A DNA stretch of 64,000 nucleotides from Microcebus murinus (taxonomy: Eukaryota; Chordata; Mammalia; Primates; Cheirogaleidae), in the NCBI RefSeq assembly GCF_040939455.1, contig NC_134104.1, forward strand, positions 10,997,501 to 11,061,500, written 5' to 3'. Below are positions 1-14,068 of the stretch, piece by piece; the first letter of the stretch is position 1; every line of letters starts with the position of its first letter. The translations under genes were made by a program, and so were the position numbers. The notes below the pieces were generated by a model. It did not search any database, was not told the DNA's origin, and saw only the letters and a list, made by a program, of their open reading frames with translations.

Positions 1-204
1 TTTGTGTGGGTATATGTTTTCAGTTCTCTGGAGTATCTACCTAGGAGTGGAACTGCTGGGACATAGGGTAATTCTATGTTTAACTTTTTGAGGAACTGCC
101 AAACTGTTTTCCAAAGTGGCTGCACCATTTTATATCCCCACCAGTAATGTATGAGAGTTCCAATTTCTCTACATCCACACCAACATTTGCTATTATCTGT
201 CTTT

Positions 205-521
205 TATTTTTCTTTTCTTTCTTTTCTTTTTTTTTTAGAGGCAGGGTCTTTGCTCTCTTGTCCAGGCTGGAGTGTAGTGGTGCGATCATACCTCTCTGCA
301 GCCTTGACTGCCTGGGCTCAAGTGATCCTCCTGCCTTGGTTTCCCAAGTACCTGGGACCAGAGGCGAGCACCACCTGCCTGGCTATTTTTTTTAAATTTT
401 TTGTAGAGATGGGGTCTTGTTTTATTACCTAGGCTAATCTCAAACTCCTGGCCTCAAGCAAGTCTCCCACCTCTGCCTCCCAAAGTGCTAGGATTATAGG
501 CATGAGCCACCGCTCCCAGAC
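205..521 (-). mobile_element. Alu (older, J-like), inserted in L1
   Basis: A dimeric antisense Alu without the strepsirrhine linker. It has a leading T-rich tail and short flanking copies of the L1 sequence TCTGTCTTTTAT / CTATCTTTTTTAT. Confidence 0.85.
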
Positions 522-611
522 TATCTTTTTTATTGTAGCCATCCTAGTGGATGTACAGTAGTATATCACTGTGGTTTCGATCTGCATTTCCCTGTCGAAT
601 AATGATGTTGA

Positions 612-953
<342 letters not shown>

Positions 954-1140
954 TTGAACATATTTTTATGTGCTTATTGGCCATTTGTATATCTTCTTAG
1001 GAGAACAGTTTAATTAAATTCTTTGCCTAATTTTTAACTGGGTTATTTGTCTTTTAATTGTTGAGTTGTAAGAGCTCTTTATATATTGTGGGTACAAGTC
1101 CCTTATCAGACATAAGATTTGCAAATACTTTCTCCCATTC

Positions 1141-1950
1141 TATCCCAGAGCTGATTAGAATGCTTCAAGCTCAGTCTCTGCAGCCTATGTGTTCATGCAA
1201 ACCCTATTCATGATTCCTGCTAGTGAAGAGTTTGTTTGCACTCCATACCTGCCCATTTAAAGAGGGTTTGCCTCACTCATATGAAAACCCTGCCAAATAC
1301 ATGGCCACAGTTACTCCTGTGTCAGTGGCAGTACATTTCCTAGAGCCCCAATGCCACACCCATACATGGGACTCTAGTCCCCAGCTCTGACCTTTGTCCT
1401 TATCAGAGGCGACAGATCTCAGAAAAGCCAAGGAGGTGGCTGCTAGGAGCCTGAGCAGGGGCAGTGGGCAGTATCCCCTCTAGGTTAGCAACCTTGGTCC
1501 AGAAAGCAAGGCCAGGGGGACAGAGGAGACGAGGCTGAGGATCCCTCCCTGCCCCCAGGCCACCAGCTTCCATGCACCACACTTTTCTAACTGTACCTCT
1601 GACCCTGACTGAGCTGTGCCTTCTGTCAAAGGGGCAAGTGATAAGTCCCAAGATGAAAGCCTCTTCAGGATGCTGGCGACATGCACACAGCATCCAGCTC
1701 CGGGGTCACAGACCCTAATGGGGAGAGGGACCCCAAACCACTGGCCCTTCCTCTGGGTGGGGCATGCGCCAGAAGGGGTAAGTGATTGCTTTGTCAGGTA
1801 TAAAGATACTTAAAGATACTCTAACCTCCTTCCTGCCTCAAAGCGAGCCACTTCCATCGCTCACTCTGTCCCCGAGAGATGGAACACAGGCGAGGCACCT
1901 GTGCAACTCAAGAGCTATGTCCAGCCTCTGCTAGGTCACCTGCAAAAATG
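1141..1950. other. intron 2 unique sequence
   Basis: No coding exon or recognisable repeat seen. The minus-strand frame at 1403-1693 resembles no IFNGR2 segment and lacks fitting splice sites. Confidence 0.6.
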
Positions 1951-1954
1951 TTAA

Positions 1955-2640
1955 GCTTGTCCCCTTTGACCCAGCAACTACTCTTCCAGAAATGTAAGGA
2001 AATAAACAGAGATGATTCGTGTAAAACAATGTGACTTATGAGTCACAAGCCGTCAACTATCTATGCCCATGAGTGGGCAAAAGTTGAACACAGCATGTGT
2101 AATACTTCATACAATAAAATATATAAAACAAAGATTACACAGAGATAATAACATGAAAAAAATGTTCATACACTCAACTATGTTAAGTTAAAAAGAAATT
2201 TAAAAAAGGAGGTAGAACCCAAAAGTGTGACTCCATTTTGGTTTGGTTTCTACATACATACACACATTTTTCTTTCTTTCTTTTAGAGACAGGGTCTTGC
2301 TATGTTGTCCAGACTGGGCTCAAGAGAGCCTCCCACCTCAGTCTCCTGATAGCTGGGACTACAGGCACTCACCAACGTGCCTGGCTCACACACACATTTG
2401 GGTGCATTAAGAAAATGCATTAAGAAATGCTCACACACACAAACAAGTGGGTGCATTAAGAAAAAAAAAATCTAGAGATAAATATACTAACACGAGAAGA
2501 GTGCTTATTCTTGGGAGTGTAGACAAATAGGTTACTTTAATTATACACTTGTTTTCTTTTGGTTTTCCAGATTTTCTACAAAGAACATGAATTGCTATTA
2601 AAATCAGAAAAGAAGAAACTACAAAAAAAAAAAAGTTTTG
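1955..2640 (+). mobile_element. L1M LINE 3' end
   Basis: The line begins near TTGACCCAGCAACTACTCTTCC. It continues with the typical L1M 3' stretch TTTTCCAGATTTTCTACAAA and ends in an A-rich tail. A short Alu monomer is inserted. Confidence 0.7.
2269..2387 (-). mobile_element. Alu left-monomer (FLAM-like)
   Basis: Single antisense monomer with a T-rich tail, flanked by CACACACATTT duplications within the L1 3' end. Confidence 0.75.
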
Positions 2641-3807
2641 AGAAGACTGGGTTAGGCAGGGCTGAGAGTGGGCATGACCTGGAAGGGGTCCTGCTGCCCA
2701 CTGGCTGCATTTTCAAGGAAAACCAGAAATCATCCTTCTTTTTTTTTAAAAAAATGCAATCTTCAGATTTCTTCATGTTGGTAACTAATTAAAACAAATT
2801 ATTTACTGGGAGCCAAACTGCCACCATCTGCAACCCCTGATTTAAACTTTAAATTCTCCCACAAAGTGCCAAAAACAAAGGTACCTCCACAAATGATTAT
2901 AGGAAGGCTTTATCGTAGAAGACAAAAAGGATGGAAATTTAAGTCTTGCATGCCTCAAAATTAATAAAAAGTCCCAAACATCTAAAAGTATCTAAAAACA
3001 AAACAAAAACAAAGGCCCTCTGCCATCATCAAATCTACAATTGGAAAAGAAAACAAAATTGGCCTCTCTTTTAGTTTTTAGTGACCTCCTCCACTTTTTC
3101 TAATAGGGACATTCATTCACAGGTACCCCAATCTCTGTTTCTTTTATTAAAACCAACCTCTATGCCTGAAAAAAATATCTTCAAAATGCTTCCCGTAAAC
3201 AAGTCAGAGTGAAACAGGTTAGTCGATGATATGAAACTCTGTCAAAGGTTTGTGTGTGTGTGTGTTTTTAGCATTACTTGTAGTTATCATTTGTCAAAGG
3301 CCTTAAAAAAAAGTGCAATAAAGTTTTTTCTAGCATTTAGAGGCACCTCCTCTGTCAACCCACAAACGTACTTCCCCATTGAAGGCTCAGGAATGCTAAG
3401 CCTTTAATGCAGTTCTCATCAGCGTGACTTCCTCCACAGAAAGTGTCCTGGTTAGCTCTAGAATATTATGTCTACTTCTGAGAGTGTATCTGAGTGTAAA
3501 AAAGAAAAAAAAATAAATAAAAAAAAGAAAAAAAAAAAAAAGAATATTATGTCTACTGAATGCTGAGAATAGGGCCAACTTCATGGCACGTGACCAGCCC
3601 AGTCACACCAGGCCCTACTCTTAGAAGGGCGCTTGGTTTGATGCTCTGCGGTCACCATTTGAAAATTCTTCATCCTGTTTGAACAAGGAATCCCACGTAT
3701 TCATTTTGCACCGGGCTCTGCAAACTGTATAGACAGTCTAGCAAATTATTCCATTTGTCATAGGTGATTCCATGTTGGTAATTTATAGTTACTGGAGGAC
3801 CAGATAA
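2641..3807. other. intron 2, no gene
   Basis: AT-rich single-copy-looking sequence with a short GT run near 3251 and an A-rich stretch at 3500-3541 flanked by two copies of AGAATATTATGTCTACT (3460-3476 and 3541-3557), probably an insertion-site duplication around a decayed insert. Confidence 0.5.
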
Positions 3808-3819
3808 AAGTGATTTGGA

Positions 3820-4130
<311 letters not shown>

Positions 4131-4220
4131 AAGTGATTTGGAGATAACCTTCAAACCCCAGGTTAGCATCTGTTTTTATTAAGCAAATATTGTGACAGCG
4201 GATATTGAAAAATGAATAAG

Positions 4221-4324
4221 AGGGAGGCCGAGGAAGGAGGATTGCTTGAGGCCAGGAGTTTGAGAACAGCCTGGGCAACATAGCAAGAGACCATCTCTAC
4301 AAAAAATTACATAGATAAATAAAT
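4221..4324 (+). mobile_element. 5'-truncated Alu monomer
   Basis: Retains AGGCCGAGG...CATCTCTACAAAAAAT only. Flanked by an AAAATGAATAAG duplication. Confidence 0.75.
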
Positions 4325-4356
4325 AAAATGAATAAGATGTTATCTGGAAACCCACT

Positions 4357-4693
<337 letters not shown>

Positions 4694-5085
4694 GAAACCC
4701 ACTCTTTTAACAAATCAACTGCCTATAATTTCTCCACATTATCTTTCTATGCTTAAAAGATATCCCAAATTTTACACAGTTGCAGCTTCTACCAGGTGAC
4801 ATATAATTATAACAAACACTATGGTTCAGTGTTCAAGTGTAAGTTAGCATGCCACAATTTGCCATTTTCCTACTGATGGATATAAATATACACTGCAGTG
4901 ATTCTAGTTTTTGTGTATTTTCTTTCTGATGGGGAGCTGGATTGTCCATTTAGGATAAAGTAATGCCGAGACCTTCCTGACTCTTCAAAGCGGAGCACGG
5001 TTACTTTAGTAGTATAAAGTGACTTAGCCAATAATTTTACCTTTATCTTCAATTAACCTATTTAGCAAGGTAAACAAATAACTGA

Positions 5086-5455
<370 letters not shown>

Positions 5456-5979
5456 CTATATGGGTTTATTTGGAAATCAAGTGGGGGCCAACTCCGAAAA
5501 AGCTTGGCAAGGAGGCGATAGATGGAATGAGGGCCCAGGATGACGCACAAAATGGAAAAACAGCCGAGAGACTGAGAATTCACCGTGCTTAACCGAATCC
5601 ATTTCTGGTCGGGCTGTATTTGGTGCATAAGGTTAAATAAATCAGATGTTCAGTCTTTAAAAAGATAAAGACTAAACATTGTCCTTCCATGACCAGAATG
5701 AAGCCTTTTTTTTTTTTTTTTTTTACAACCCTTCTCCTGAAACCAGTGAAAGAATAAACTTTCACCAAAACAAGAAGCCGTGTGGTTTGACAGCAGAGCC
5801 CTCTGACTGTCGTGTTGTTTAAGTCTCCGGATGAGTGGGAGGTTTTAAAAGTACCAGAGAAATACCTGCTTCCCACGGCTTTGATGACAACCCGCGGAGA
5901 GCAGGCCCCAGCAGCTGGCCCTGGGGTTCCCTACGGCCCCCCACGCTCCCAGCCAGCCCAGCAGCGATGCCCAGCTTAC

Positions 5980-6109
5980 TATCTAAACTGCACCCGGTAG
6001 AGCACCGGCCTCGTGCTGTTCAGGACCACGGGCTGCCAGCTCAGCACCTGCTCGGCGTTGTGGAGGCGCATCCTCGGGTGTCGGGGGGCAGGCAGCTGGG
6101 AGAGAGGGT
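5980..6109 (-). CDS. IFNGR2: IFNGR2 exon 2: start of extracellular fibronectin-III domain 1
   Basis: This 130-bp exon runs from a CTTGTTCTCAAG acceptor to an AGATA|GTAAGC donor and is open in the phase set by exon 1. The peptide begins DPLSQLPAPRHPRMRL and continues HNAEQVLSWQPVVL, NSTRPVLY and RVQFRY. Human IFNGR2 has the same blocks in the same order. Visible features are the NAEQVLSW beta-strand of the first fibronectin-III module and an N-S-T glycosylation sequon. From memory of the human protein, the lemur copy is one residue shorter just before the sequon (PVVLNST versus PVALSNST). The exon ends two bases into the Tyr codon (phase 2). The identification is strong because sequence, phase and splice sites all agree. 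Confidence 0.95.
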
Positions 6110-6804
6110 CTTGAGAACAAGAGAAGGTGGGAAGAGAGAGAGAGAGAGTCCAAAAGGGACAAAATCAATTGCAGAAATATTTAAACACTTCCATGTGGAT
6201 TTGTTTGGTAAAAAAATAAAAAGAAAAAAAAAAAAAAAAAAAAAAGAAATATTTAAACACACATTACCTAAGTCATTTGTACCACTCAGTTTTTGTCAAA
6301 GTGCAGACACGGTACTACCTGGTCTCCCTGGGCATACGCCACTCCCAGCCCCGCCTCTGACCACAAAGGTGGCCCTACTGGCACAGTCAGTAGAAAGCAA
6401 AGAGGTGCTTGGGGTGGCCCTTCCACCTGCAGGTCCCAGTTAAGATCAGATCCTGGGCCTTGGGGTCTGGCCAGACTGGGATCCCTGTCCCACCCTCGGG
6501 GAGTGAGTTTGACTCTGGGTGGGTGGCTTAAGCTGTCCGAGCCTTCCCGAACCTTCCCGAAGGTTTCCACTTCGGGAATAAGGGATCAATAACAGTAACC
6601 CCACAGGGCTGTGGTGAAGATTAAACTGGTGAGCACGTGACAATATTGGCCCCAGGTTTGGTACCAAGGGAGTGTCTGGTGAGCCCCCCCCAAACACACG
6701 TGCACACACGCCAACACCCCGCATCAGGTATGCAAAGCCCAAAGGGCTCGTGGGGAAGAGTGCTGTCTTCTGGGCACCACCAGAGTTGTCCCATTTCTCA
6801 AGGA

Positions 6805-6925
6805 CACCCCAGCATCACAATCACTGGGTGCCTGTTAAAACGCAGATTCCCAGGCCCAACCAGGAAATCTGCATTTTAAACAAGCTTTCCAGCTGATTCT
6901 TATGCACATTAAAGTTTGAGAACTA
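6805..6925 (+). mobile_element. MER5A-like hAT DNA transposon relic
   Basis: The sequence CACTGGGTGCCTGTTAAAAC, then CAGATTCCCAGGCCCAACC and a terminal TAAAGTTTGAGAACTAT, matches MER5A organisation as known from mammals. It is diverged, and the first terminal repeat is not clear. Confidence 0.6.
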
Positions 6926-7423
6926 TAAATAATGAAATAACAAACTCCCCAGGGAACACTGCCTGTATCAGAACCCTCTCTTTGGAGTGGCCTGGGAGAA
7001 ACACACTCAACCCCCCCCAAGCAGATACTTCTCAGGGAGCCTTCTCTGCACAAAGAAAACACAATGAGGTTAACACTTTCTCTGAATGAAAGATTTATGA
7101 GAAATGCCCGGAAGGTGGAAAGTAAGGTTAGAAAAACAGGCTGTTCCAGAATTCAAAGCAGGAAATTCAAATCACACGTTATCAGTAAATGTGTCATCCA
7201 AGTGCAGCGCCCAGACCAGCCTGCAGTCTGGCCCCCAGCTCTTCTTCTGCAGGATGCATCATCAAGAGTCTGCAGCCACTTACAGGTGCCCCCCCCCCAC
7301 ACCTGCGAGCTCTGGCTGGCCTTCATTCAGGCAGCTAACACTTGTCCCCATTCATAGCATCCCACAGGATGACCAGGCGAAAGGCAGACAGGCAAAGTGG
7401 GGTGGTGGGAGGCCGGCCCCTCT
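6926..7423. other. intron 1 single-copy-looking sequence
   Basis: No exon or named repeat recognised. A C10 homopolymer lies near 7290. Confidence 0.5.
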
Positions 7424-7999
<576 letters not shown>

Positions 8000-8049
8000 C
8001 TGTGCGGCGCCCTATGGGGTGAGTGCCTGTCAAAGACTCCCAGAGACCT

Positions 8050-8460
8050 CCTTTCCCCGCCTATGGCTGCTGTAACACATCGCCACCTACAGTCTTAAAA
8101 CAACCCAGGGTTAGCGGGCACGGTGGTGCGCCCTGCAGACCCAGCTCCTTGCGAGGCTGAGGCAGGAGGATCACTGCGCCTGGCAGCTGGAGGCTGCAGT
8201 GAGCTATGATCACACCTGTGAAAGCCACTGCACTTTAGCCTGGGCAAAACAGCGAGACCCTGTTTCTACAAAAACAAAACAAAAAAACCCTAGATTTATT
8301 ATCTTACAGTTCTGAAAGCCAGAAGTTTGTCTCCCTCTCCCATCTCAGGATCCTTAACTCACATCTGCAGTGTCCCTTTTGGCACATCAGGTAACACGTT
8401 CACGGGTGCCAGGGATTAGGATGTGGACACTTTTGAGGACTGTCCCTCTGCCCAGCGCAC
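8050..8460 (-). mobile_element. MLT1-like MaLR LTR relic
   Basis: On the plus strand it reads GGCTGCTGTAACACATCGCC, TTTATTATCTTACAGTTCTG and GGGATTAGGATGTGGACA. This is the antisense order of an MLT1-type LTR. An Alu monomer interrupts it. Confidence 0.65.
8110..8287 (+). mobile_element. old Alu monomer
   Basis: Diverged Alu with GCACGGTGGTGCGCC, GAGGCTGCAGTGAGCTATGA and a CAAAA-type tail. It interrupts the MLT1 relic. Confidence 0.75.
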
Positions 8461-8870
8461 TGGTCCTTTACCACCTCCCATCTCTGGGGAGGAACCAGCG
8501 GGAACATTCTGGCCCTCCTCCTGCTAGCACCTCCTTCTCTCCAGTATCAACATTCAGCCCCCAGGGTGACAAGCCAGGGCTTCCACCCCAGCCGACCTGG
8601 GGAACAGCAGACAGCGTCCCTGTGACGGTGGGGGTTCCCAGACCAGCCGTCCACTTTCTTCAACTCCACTTGACTGCGGTGCGAGGGACGCACCTAAGCC
8701 GGCTGCGCCTTCCGTCTGAGTCTCTTGTGACCTTACCCTACCTTACAGGAGAAAGGGACCGCAGGTGCCACAAGGAAGTGCCAAGGACTGCCAATTCCTT
8801 AAAAAGCGCCCATAGAAATGCCCTCTTCACATCTCAGAAGGCCTGTCCTAGAGCAGCCTTCCTGTCTTTG

Positions 8871-9226
8871 TCCCATGGTTGTTCCCATGGCCATGTCCCG
8901 CCTCGTCCCACGGCTGCTCCCACGGCTACGACTGTTCCCATGGCCACAGCTGCCCATGGCCACGGCTGCTCCCACGGCCATGTCCCACAGCTGCTCCACG
9001 GCCACGTCCCGCCTCGTTCCATGGCTGTTCCCATGGCCATGTCCCGCCTCGTTCCATGGCTATTCCCACGGACATGTCCTGCCTTGTCCCACGGCTGTTC
9101 CGACGGCCATGTCCCGCCTTGTTCCATGGCTATTCCCACGGACATGTCCTGCCTTGTCCCACGGCTGTTCCGACGGCCATGTCCCGCCTTGTTCCATGGC
9201 TGTTCTGATGGACATGTCCCGCCTTG
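8871..9226. repeat. 35-bp minisatellite with 70-bp higher-order unit, intron 1
   Basis: Units resemble TTCCATGGCTGTTCCCATGG followed by CCATGTCCCGCCTCG. Two unit types alternate at the right-hand end (TTCCATGGCTATT... and TCCCACGGCTGTT...), giving a 70-bp pair present twice in identical form (9052-9121 and 9122-9191). Units near the left end are partly shortened. Plus-strand frames across the array lack stop codons, which makes long but non-genic ORFs on both strands. Confidence 0.9.
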
Positions 9227-9427
9227 TTCCCGGCAAGCGCCACTGGGGCAGGAAGGAGGGATAACGGAGCTATGGCTGAGAGCTGCCGGGTTCCCGCAGG
9301 TCACAGCTTGCTTCTCTCTTCTCACCTCGAATAGCTGACGAACCACTGCCCCACTGTCAGTATATTCCCAAAGTCTGCTGTGCTGAGCAGGCATTATAAA
9401 TGATGAATTTTAAAATACAAAGTTTTT

Positions 9428-9787
<360 letters not shown>

Positions 9788-9945
9788 TTATTGTAATTAA
9801 AATAATGTACTTTTATTGATTCTTCTTGCCTATTGAGAAACCTCTTGGATAATGTAATACATCTGTAACTGCTTTTAATAAACTGAAAAATATTTTTTTG
9901 TAGTAAAATAACTTATTGATATGTTTTGTCACAAGATTTAGCCTA

Positions 9946-10285
9946 GGCTGGGCATGGTGGCTCATGCCGATAAATAATCCTAGCACTTTGGGAGGCTGAG
10001 GCAGGAGGATTGCTTGAGGCTAGGAGTTTGAGATCAGCTTGGGCAACATAGTGAGACCACCATCTCTATAAAAAAATCAACAAACAAAAAATTAGCCAGG
10101 CATGGTGGCACGTGCCCATAGTCCCAGGTCCTGCAGAGGCTGAGGCAGGAGGATTATTTGAGCCCAGAAGTTTTAGGTTACAGTGAGTTATGATGATGCC
10201 ACTACACTCCAGCCTGGGTGACAGAGCGAGATTCTATCTCAAAAAACAAAAACAAAAACAAACCAAAAAAACCAAAGAAACAAAA
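9946..10285 (+). mobile_element. older Alu (J/S-like)
   Basis: Has AATCCTAGCACTTTGGGAGG and lacks the lemur linker. The tail is A-rich and interrupted by C. Confidence 0.85.
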
Positions 10286-11002
10286 ACCTCCCACCCTAGT
10301 ACTAATTTAAAAAACCAAGATTATTGAACTGGACTAATAGATTACTGCTCCGATCTAGAAGACTTATACGTTAGATAGCAACTATTCCTATTACTGAGAA
10401 GCAACTCTTAATAGAAGGAAATACAAGTCCTTTTAGGGGATATTTTAAGTAATTCAACTATCAAAATTTCATTTCCAAGAAACCACATTTAGGAACCAAG
10501 AGACACTTGCAAAAAGCGAGAGGAGAAATAACCACACTTTCTAACATATAAACATGATTTGATCAATCTCCATATGTATCAGAGTCCCAAGTACCATATA
10601 TAATTCAGAAATCCGCCATTTCACCAAACTTCTACAAGACCATCTGTCTACATACTACCTGGTTCTTTACAGAAAAAAATTTGCCCATCCCTGGCTTAGA
10701 GAGCAGTTCAGATTTGAAAAGGCTGAAAAACTCTGCATGATCTCATGCCAAACAGAATAATCATCATCACTCTTTACTCTGTTCTCTTTTGGATCTACAT
10801 AATTTACACCTTTTATTTCTTCTTCTTTTTCAATCTGACAAACTCCTAAACATGATTCAAAACCCAGCTCAGTTTGTTCTTCCTTTATCAAACTTTCCTC
10901 AACTTTCCCAGCAAGTAGTGTTAAATAAGTTTTTTCATATTTGTATTATAGTACTTTTTATTATAGCACATAGTGTATGTGTATCTATTATAGCACATAT
11001 TG
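10286..11002. other. intron 1 sequence with an L2/MIR-like stretch
   Basis: AACTCCTAAACATGATTCAA followed by AACCCAGCTCA (about 10843-10873) resembles the 3' end of an ancient LINE2. Otherwise nothing recognised. Confidence 0.4.
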
Positions 11003-11014
11003 TAATGCAATTAC

Positions 11015-11350
11015 TTTTTTTTTTTTTTTTGAGACATTGTCTCACTCTGTTGCCCAGGCTAGAGTGAGTGCCGTGGCGTCAGCCTAGCTCACAGCAACCT
11101 CAAACTCCTGGGCTCAAGTGATCCTCCTGCTTCAGCCTCTCGAGTTGCTGGGACTACAGGCATGCGCCACCATGCCTGGCTAATTTTTTCTATATATTTT
11201 TAGTTGTCCAGATACTTTCTTTCTATTTTTTAGTAGAGACAGGGTCTCCCTCTTGCTCAGGCTGGTTTCGAACTCCTGACCTCAAGCAATCCTCCCACTT
11301 CAGCCTCCTAGAGTGCTAGGATTACAGGCGTGAGCCCACCATGCCCGGTC
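11015..11350 (-). mobile_element. strepsirrhine Alu
   Basis: Antisense dimer with a 12-bp AATGCAATTACT-type duplication on both sides. Confidence 0.92.
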
Positions 11351-11363
11351 AAATGCAATTACT

Positions 11364-13599
11364 GTATCTGTTCTTCTAACAATGTTCCTATTTTCTACAT
11401 TGATTGTCTTAATCATTTTTATATGCTCAGTGCCTAACAAGAGTAGCATTTACCAACTACTAGTTGAAGTTATGGGTGAACAAACACTGCCTTCTTGCCC
11501 CAACCTGCCTGTCACCTCTGACTCACCCTGATCCAGGTGTTTAAGACTTTATACATATTTAAGAATTGGATATCCTATGTCTTAAATGCATAGTCTGGTT
11601 AACACACATCACACATAGGTAATAAAATTAAATCAAATTAACATTAAACTAATCATTTAATCTAGACAACTGAGGACTGACCCTTCAGGATCTTTCTTTG
11701 TGGGAGGCATTATGATGAAAACCAATTAGACGATCATCAACGATCGATCCCACTTCCAACAACGATCGATCCCACTTCCAACACCCTGCAGATAAGAAGT
11801 AAAAAAAAAAAACATTTCCTGATTCCTCAGCCATAACCAGGAAGTTGCTCTCTTCAGGAAAAGCCAGACATCCAGTTATTTATCTAGATCATTTGTCTCT
11901 TTCTACAAAGAATGGTTTTGCTTTCTTGGGAGTAAAATGGGGATATTACCTACGACAAAAGAATGGTTGAGAAAATGAAGAAAGATAATGTATATGAAGT
12001 GCTTAGCACCTTGTCTGACCGAGAATAGTGGCCCAACAAGGGGTAGCTATGATTATCATTTATAAAGTTAGCCAAAAGCATTCTAGCTACGTGGTTGTTT
12101 CAATTGCTGAGATTAGGGACAAACAGGAATTTACCTATTGTGCCTTCATTTGCAATGGTTTTTATGTTGTCAGGGATTTAGGGTCTTTCTTAGTGGTCTT
12201 TAAGCATACAAACTATGGACCTGGCACAGTACACATCCAAACCACTGGAAAAGTAAGCAGCAGCTGCTACAATTACAGATAGAAGCCTTAATTCTTCAAT
12301 ACTCAGGTAATTAAATAACTAAAGAGTCAGTTGACTCACTGCACTTCTGAGCTGTTGATTACATTGTATATCTAGAGCGAATGGCCACACTTAATAAAGC
12401 ATTGGTACAAACTGTATCCAGTTCAATATTTTACATAAGCTCTAAGGGATAGATATTCTAAGTTTCCTTTTTAAAAATTTGTTTCCAATACTCTTTTTCC
12501 CCCCCTCCAACTATAAAAGCAGTTTCATGATTACTGAAAGACACCTGTAAATTATGGAAAAGATGGAAACTTTTCTACTACCCCTTTAGCATATAACCAT
12601 TGTTAATATCTTCACTTTGGACACTGCTAGGGGGAGGGGAAGAAAAAGAATAAAATTTAAAAAAAAGAAAAAATATTTTCACTTTGTGTTTTGCCTTAAA
12701 AAGGGTTTATCTTAAAAATAACCCAGTTAGGTTATTTTTTTAACTGCTTAGCATGAAAAATTTCCAAATAGCTGCAAAAATAGAGATTAGTATAAAGCCC
12801 TACTACTTGTCAAAGGATCTGTGGATCCAGTTTATGTGCAATGCATCACGCAGAGCAAAACTTTTGGAGAATACAACAAAAGTGAATCGTTAGAAACACG
12901 GCCATGCACCTGGACGCTGTAGCAATGTCGAACTGTAAAGTTTCCAAATACTTCTCTCCACTTCTGGACTCACCGCAGGTGAGTTACAAACAGTTCACAG
13001 ACCAAGCACTGACCCGAGGTGCTACCACCTGCCGGCCACACGGCCCGGGCAGTCTCCAAATCTCACCCCAAGGAGGCCTAGGGAGGGGCACACGTAGGTT
13101 GCTCAAGCCTTGAAGCTGGCCAGCTGCAGAGTCAGGATCCAAACTCGCTTATTCGACTCCCAAGCAAAAACCGCTAATCACAAGGGGAACAAATCCCCAA
13201 CACCAATTACGACGTCTTCAGAAGGGAAGAAACTTCTACACTCTTGAGACTATGTAAGTGCTACTCACACTATGACACTCGTCCGTCCACGGGAAAGAAC
13301 CCGGCGCGGCACAAACACAGAAACATACGGAGACACCTGTATCTACATTTTCCTCCCGGAGGTCTTTCCCCCTCTTTTCTCTTAGTATGTTTGGCTCGAA
13401 AGTGTGGTCAGTCGGTGCCGAAGCGAGAAGGAGGCAGAGCCCGGGGAAGGGGCTGCCGGGGTGGGGGCAGGGCTGGGATAACAGCCGGGGCCGGCTGACA
13501 CCCCCACCACCAACTGAAGGGACCCAGCCATTCCTGGGTGCTGCCCCGAGTGCTGCCCCCCATGTGCATGATTTGGGGGCGATCCGGATTTCATTTCCA
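11364..13599. other. intron 1, mostly single-copy-looking sequence
   Basis: No coding exon or promoter motif recognised. Position 12481-12500 has a T/C-rich tract. GC rises from about 13250 towards the CpG island. Confidence 0.5.
11739..11782. repeat. exact 22-bp tandem duplication
   Basis: Two identical units reading AACGATCGATCC then CACTTCCAAC, directly adjacent. Each carries a CGATCGATC core with two CpGs in an otherwise CpG-poor intron. Confidence 0.9.
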
Positions 13600-14068
13600 G
13601 TATCACACGCGCCCGGCCAAGGGAAGACTTGGTCAGGTCACAAGTCCGCGACGGAGGTCTCGGCCCCGCGGCTGCAGGACCGAGTCCGGCTTCCAGCTCG
13701 GCCACCGGGAGGGCACCCGGGCGGGGGCCACGTTCGGGTTGGCGGGGTGAGCAATCTGTGGCCAGCGGAGACGGCCCCTGCCCAAGCCCTGGATTCGATT
13801 TTTTCTTTGTTCATTTTGAAAAAGTCGGAGACTCGAGCCTCACTGTTTCCCCGCACGGGTGGGGGTGGGTAAGAGGCGCGGCAGTGTGTCCCGCTCCAAG
13901 AAGGCGCACTGCGAGTGTCCCCTTCCTCGGGGCCGGCGCGCCGCTCCCCCCAGTGCTCCAGCTCCCAGACCAGAGACCGCCGGAATTCCCCGGCGCGCGC
14001 CCCACGCCCGCTGCGGGCTCGCTCCCCCGGCCCGTCGGCTCCCGCAACCCCGCGGAACCGCAGCGGGT

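Noticed and set aside
1403..1693. Possible IFNGR2 exon 3 on the minus strand
   Set aside because: The peptide does not resemble the expected fibronectin-domain sequence and no fitting acceptor/donor pair is present.
5835..6443. 202-codon plus-strand ORF over exon 2
   Set aside because: It is the antisense shadow of IFNGR2 exon 2 and crosses an A-rich repeat.
8370..9338. 322-codon plus-strand ORF
   Set aside because: It runs through an MLT1 relic and the 35-bp minisatellite. Openness is a property of the repeat, and the reverse strand is open too.
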